This document shows positions 60,826-64,000 of a DNA stretch of 64,000 bases, one piece after another; the first letter of the stretch is position 1; the number at the start of each line of letters is the position of its first letter. Both the position numbers and the translations under genes were made by a program. The DNA comes from JAQVEM01 sp964603595. Its GTDB lineage: Bacteria > Actinomycetota > Humimicrobiia > Humimicrobiales > Humimicrobiaceae. Below the pieces are notes generated by a model, which was not told the DNA's origin, searched no databases, and saw only the letters and a program-made list of their open reading frames with translations. The DNA is taken from contig CAZRVN010000001.1 of NCBI GenBank assembly GCA_964603595.1, forward strand, positions 1-64,000. The letters are read 5' to 3'.

Positions 60826-62520
60826 ATGAGCAAAATAAACGGCGCGCACATGATTATAAAATGTTTAAAAAGAGAGGGTGTGGAAGTATTATTTGGATAC
60901 CCTGGAGGGAAAGTAATTCCCCTTTATGATGCATTATATGATAGTGACATAAGACATGTACTGGTAAGGCACGAACAGGGGGCAGCACATGCGGCAGATG
61001 GCTATGCAAGGGCAACAGGTAAGACCGGTGTTTGCATTGCCACATCAGGTCCCGGTGGGACTAATCTTGTTACCGGTATTGCCAATGCGCATATGGATTC
61101 AGTACCGATGGTGGCTATAACAGGACAGGCAAGTACCAGAGAAATTGGGACTGATGCTTTTCAGGAAGCAGATATAACAGGTATAACGGCCCCTGTAACC
61201 AAGCATAATTATCTGGTAAAAGATATAAAGGATTTACCAAGAATAATAAAAGAGGCATTTTTAATTGCATCTACAGGGAGACCTGGTCCGGTTTTAATTG
61301 ATATACCGGTTGATATAATGACTAATTTAATAGATGAAGACATTAAGGTAAATGTTAATCTACCGGGGTATAAGCCCACTCTTAAGGGTAATCTTAGACA
61401 GATTAAAGAAGCGGCAAAAAAAATAGCAGATAGCAAAAAGCCAGTAATATTCTCTGGAGGAGGAGTAATCTCCTCGGGTGCCAGTGAAATCTTACGGGAA
61501 TTTGTTAAGGTTGCTAAAATTCCGGTAATAACTACACTTCTGGGCATGGGCTCTTTTCCTGAAACAGACCCGTTATCTTTAAGTATGGCCGGCATGCATG
61601 GTACGAAGTATGCAAATATAGCTTTTACGGAAACAGATCTTATTATTGCAGTAGGTGCAAGGTTTGACGACAGGGTTACAGGGAAGCTATCGGAATTTGC
61701 ACCGGGAGCAGAAGTTATACATATAGATATTGACCCTGCAGAGATAAGTAAAATTATCAGAACAGATATTCCTGTTGTCGGGGATGCAAAGTTAGTTCTT
61801 ACTGATTTGAAAAAAGAGTATGAAAAATATATTGGTAAAAAAGGAATTCCGGATAGGAAAGAATGGCTTGGAAGGATTAAAAAATTAAAAAAGGATAATC
61901 CACTAAAATATGGGGAGGATTCAGATAAGGTTAAACCTGCCTATATAGTGGAAAAGATATATGAGTTAACAAAAGGAGATGCACTAATATGTACTGAGGT
62001 TGGTCAGAACCAGATGTGGGCAGCACAATTTTATAAATATACCAGGCCGCGAACGCTTATTACTTCGGGCGGCCTTGGTACAATGGGATATGGTCTGCCT
62101 GCATCAATAGGTGCAAAAGTAGGAAAGCCGGGCAGTACGGTAATTGATATATCAGGGGATGGTAGCATGCAGATGGTATCACAGGAACTTGCTACTGCAG
62201 TTTCAAATAAAATAAATATAAAAATTATGCTGCTTAATAATGGTTATCTCGGAATGGTGAGGCAATGGCAGGAACTTTTCTGGAACAAGAGGTATTCCCA
62301 TACCTGTATTGAGGGAAGCGTTGATTTTGTAAAACTGATTGAGGCCTATGGTGGTATAGGTATAAGAGTTAGAAAGAAGAAAGATGTAGAAAGTGCAATA
62401 AAGAAGGCTCTTGAGACAGATAATGTTGTTCTGGTTGACTTCTGGATAGATAAAGAAGAGAACGTGTATCCCATGGTAGCACCCGGGGCATCAATCAGTG
62501 ATATGTTAGATAGTGTTTAA
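60826..62520 (+). CDS. ilvB: Acetolactate synthase large subunit
   Basis: The ThDP enzyme (564 residues from 60826) has the Glu-containing start VEVLFGYPGGKVIPLYD, HEQGAAHAADGYARATGKTGVCIATSGPG, the FAD/central domain, and the ThDP motif SGDGSMQM...LNNGYLGMVRQWQ. It makes acetolactate or acetohydroxybutyrate, the first common step to Val, Leu and Ile. GCAGGTGA supports ATG at 60826; the same frame is open ten codons further upstream to 60796. ilvN follows after 30 bp. Confidence 0.96.
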   Translation: MSKINGAHMIIKCLKREGVEVLFGYPGGKVIPLYDALYDSDIRHVLVRHEQGAAHAADGYARATGKTGVCIATSGPGGTNLVTGIANAHMDSVPMVAITGQASTREIGTDAFQEADITGITAPVTKHNYLVKDIKDLPRIIKEAFLIASTGRPGPVLIDIPVDIMTNLIDEDIKVNVNLPGYKPTLKGNLRQIKEAAKKIADSKKPVIFSGGGVISSGASEILREFVKVAKIPVITTLLGMGSFPETDPLSLSMAGMHGTKYANIAFTETDLIIAVGARFDDRVTGKLSEFAPGAEVIHIDIDPAEISKIIRTDIPVVGDAKLVLTDLKKEYEKYIGKKGIPDRKEWLGRIKKLKKDNPLKYGEDSDKVKPAYIVEKIYELTKGDALICTEVGQNQMWAAQFYKYTRPRTLITSGGLGTMGYGLPASIGAKVGKPGSTVIDISGDGSMQMVSQELATAVSNKINIKIMLLNNGYLGMVRQWQELFWNKRYSHTCIEGSVDFVKLIEAYGGIGIRVRKKKDVESAIKKALETDNVVLVDFWIDKEENVYPMVAPGASISDMLDSV

Positions 62521-62550
62521 AAAAGTTAATATAAGACAGCAGGTGATGGT

Positions 62551-63033
62551 ATGAATCATATTATTTCGGTTCTGGTTGAGAACAAATCAGGAGTGCTGGC
62601 AAAAATATCCGGTCTTTTTAGTAGAAGGGGATTCAACATTGAAAGCCTGGCAGTGGGTACAACTGATAATGAGAAGATTTCCAGGATTACAATGGAAGTG
62701 GAAGCAGAGGAGCATAGCATTGAACAGATTATAAAACAGCTCTATAAACTGATAAACATAATTAAGATTCAGGAACTTGATCCCCGTAATATTGTTGAAA
62801 GGGAACTGGTACTTATTAAGGTAAGTGCTGATTCGAAGATAAGACCGGAGATACTGGAGATAGTCAATATTTTCAGGGCTAATATAGTGGATGTTGGTAA
62901 AAAGGCATTAATGATTGAAATTACCGGAAACAGCAGGAAAGTAAAAGCACTGGAGGACCTGTTAAGGCCCTTTGGAATAATTGAACTGGTAAGAACTGGT
63001 AAGATTGCCTGCACAAGGGGAAGTAAATATTAG
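62551..63033 (+). CDS. ilvN: Acetolactate synthase small (regulatory) subunit
   Basis: The 160-residue protein has the ACT domain start HIISVLVENKSGVLAKISGLFSRRGFNIESLAVG and the C-terminal ALS_ss-C part (RELVLIKVSADSKIRPEILEIVNIFRA). It activates the large subunit and mediates valine feedback. An AGCAGGTGATGG site precedes the ATG. Next is the class V aminotransferase gene on the same strand. Confidence 0.96.
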   Translation: MNHIISVLVENKSGVLAKISGLFSRRGFNIESLAVGTTDNEKISRITMEVEAEEHSIEQIIKQLYKLINIIKIQELDPRNIVERELVLIKVSADSKIRPEILEIVNIFRANIVDVGKKALMIEITGNSRKVKALEDLLRPFGIIELVRTGKIACTRGSKY

Positions 63034-63148
63034 AGTAAGTTTAAATTGCCATATAGATATAAGATTATAGCATAAAGTACTGGCTTAGCTTTATTTGTAA
63101 GAATAATTTTATGAAAATTATTATGTAATTAATAGAGAAGGGGTGAAG

Positions 63149-64000
63149 ATGTTAAAAAAATATATAATGACGCCGGGTCCAACACCGATATCTGAAGAGG
63201 TGCTACTGGAGCATGCCAGGCCTCTTATGCACCACAGGTCTCCTGAATTTTCAGAAATATTTATAGAAGTAACCAGTAAACTAAAAAAATTATTAAAAAC
63301 TGAAAATGACGTTTTTGTGCTGACTTCTTCAGGTACAGGTTCTATGGAAGCCAGTATAGTAAACTTTTTTTCTGCTGGAGATAGAGTGCTTGTTGTAAAT
63401 ATTGGTAATTTTGGAGAACGGTTTAAGAAAATTACCGGAGAGTATGGACTTGATGTTATTTCCCTTGATTACGAATGGGGAGATACAGCCGATCCCGATG
63501 ATATTAAAAAAGCTCTTGATGAGAACCATGATATTAAGGGGGTAATTGCCCAGTTCAGTGAAACTTCAACAGGGGCATTAAACGATGTAGAAGCTATAGG
63601 TAATATAGTAAAGGAATATCCTGCAATTTTTATAGTAGATGCTATAAGCGGTCTGGGAGCTTCGGAATTCAAAACTGATGACTGGGGACTTGACGTAGTG
63701 ATTGGAGGTTCGCAGAAAGCATTGAGCGCGCCGTCAGGAATTGCATTCATAAGCGTTAGTGATAAGGCATGGAAGTTGAATGAGAAGTCTGGTCTCAAAA
63801 AATTTTATTTCGACCTGGCCGTTGCTAAAAGCTATACGAAAAAAACACCTCCCCAGACACCATGGACACCGGGTATATCAATAGTTGTAGCTATGAACAG
63901 GGCTCTTGATATATTGTTTGAAGAAGGTCTGGAGAAGGTATTTGAAAGGCACAGGGTACTTGCGCTGGCAACTCAAAGAGCGGTAGAAAAAATGGGACTT
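63149..64000 (+). CDS. Class V aminotransferase (alanine-glyoxylate / serine-pyruvate type), 3' end outside window
   Basis: ATG at 63149 follows AAGGGGTGA. The frame stays open to the end of the window (284 codons seen). Motifs: MTPGPTPISEEVL and HHRSPEFSEIF at the start, LTSSGTGSMEASIVNFFSAGDRVLV, the PLP aspartate in FIVDAISGLGA, and the PLP lysine in VIGGSQKALSAPSGIAF. Such enzymes often start serine biosynthesis next to serA, or interconvert glyoxylate and glycine. The gene is likely in the same transcript as ilvBN. The substrate cannot be fixed from this part. Confidence 0.9.
   Translation, partial: MLKKYIMTPGPTPISEEVLLEHARPLMHHRSPEFSEIFIEVTSKLKKLLKTENDVFVLTSSGTGSMEASIVNFFSAGDRVLVVNIGNFGERFKKITGEYGLDVISLDYEWGDTADPDDIKKALDENHDIKGVIAQFSETSTGALNDVEAIGNIVKEYPAIFIVDAISGLGASEFKTDDWGLDVVIGGSQKALSAPSGIAFISVSDKAWKLNEKSGLKKFYFDLAVAKSYTKKTPPQTPWTPGISIVVAMNRALDILFEEGLEKVFERHRVLALATQRAVEKMGL

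Noticed and set aside
1..64000. CRISPR arrays, insertion sequences or prophage genes
   Set aside because: No regularly spaced repeats, transposase or phage structural motifs were seen on reading both strands.

Overview
The window reads as one AT-rich bacterial chromosome segment with dense, mostly co-directional operons, frequent TTG/GTG starts and 4-11 bp gene overlaps. It carries a complete division and cell-wall (dcw) cluster of Gram-positive type: mraZ, rsmH, ftsL, pbp, murE, murF, mraY, murD, ftsW, murG, murC, murB, ddl, ftsQ, ftsA, ftsZ, pgeF, sepF, proC, yggT, divIVA, yggU. SepF, DivIVA, a MurE with the DNPR motif of meso-diaminopimelate ligases, several lipoproteins and no outer-membrane genes point to a monoderm. 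A tandem pair of helicase-nuclease genes resembles AdnAB of Actinomycetota. My best guess is a deep-branching low-GC actinobacterial or other Terrabacteria lineage, possibly from an anoxic or warm habitat. This placement is an inference and is not proven by the window.

Layout. 1-10160 is a plant-polysaccharide locus: the end of a GH1 beta-glucosidase, a sugar O-acetyltransferase, a GH2 beta-mannosidase, a secreted membrane-anchored GH9 enzyme, and a convergent CUT1 sugar ABC transporter operon. The GH9 gene and the transporter operon share a 16-bp LacI-type operator next to good promoters. 10502-13590 is a three-gene operon: metallophosphoesterase, cyclic 2,3-diphosphoglycerate synthetase and 2-phosphoglycerate kinase. 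The last two together make the archaeal-type solute cyclic 2,3-diphosphoglycerate. 13651-17362 holds small hypothetical, FmdB and lipoprotein genes and xseAB. 17560-39756 is the dcw cluster, led by a promoter with a two-repeat MraZ box. 40105-41781 is a downstream module of a MinD/CpaE-like ATPase, a double-HTH protein and a small membrane protein. 41799-48159 is a mixed region: glycosyltransferase, 5-formyl-THF cyclo-ligase, DegV, purine nucleoside phosphorylase, amino-acid-binding lipoprotein, lipid kinase, AmaP-like protein and tRNA-Gly. 48315-54864 is the AdnAB-like pair with a 50-codon ORF in front. 54995-58200 holds ilvE, a candidate orphan small RNA and an MnmA with a degenerate NifU-like N-terminal domain. 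58609-60069 is a membrane-anchored trypsin-like protease with a zinc ribbon. 60618-64000 is ilvB-ilvN behind a structured leader, then a truncated class V aminotransferase.

The points most worth following up are the NifU-like domain on MnmA that has lost all three cluster cysteines, the promoter-to-terminator orphan RNA at about 56229-56400, the bacterial cyclic-DPG operon, the operator shared by GH9 and its transporter, and an out-of-frame start region at ftsQ. No CRISPR array, insertion sequence, prophage or rRNA gene was seen.
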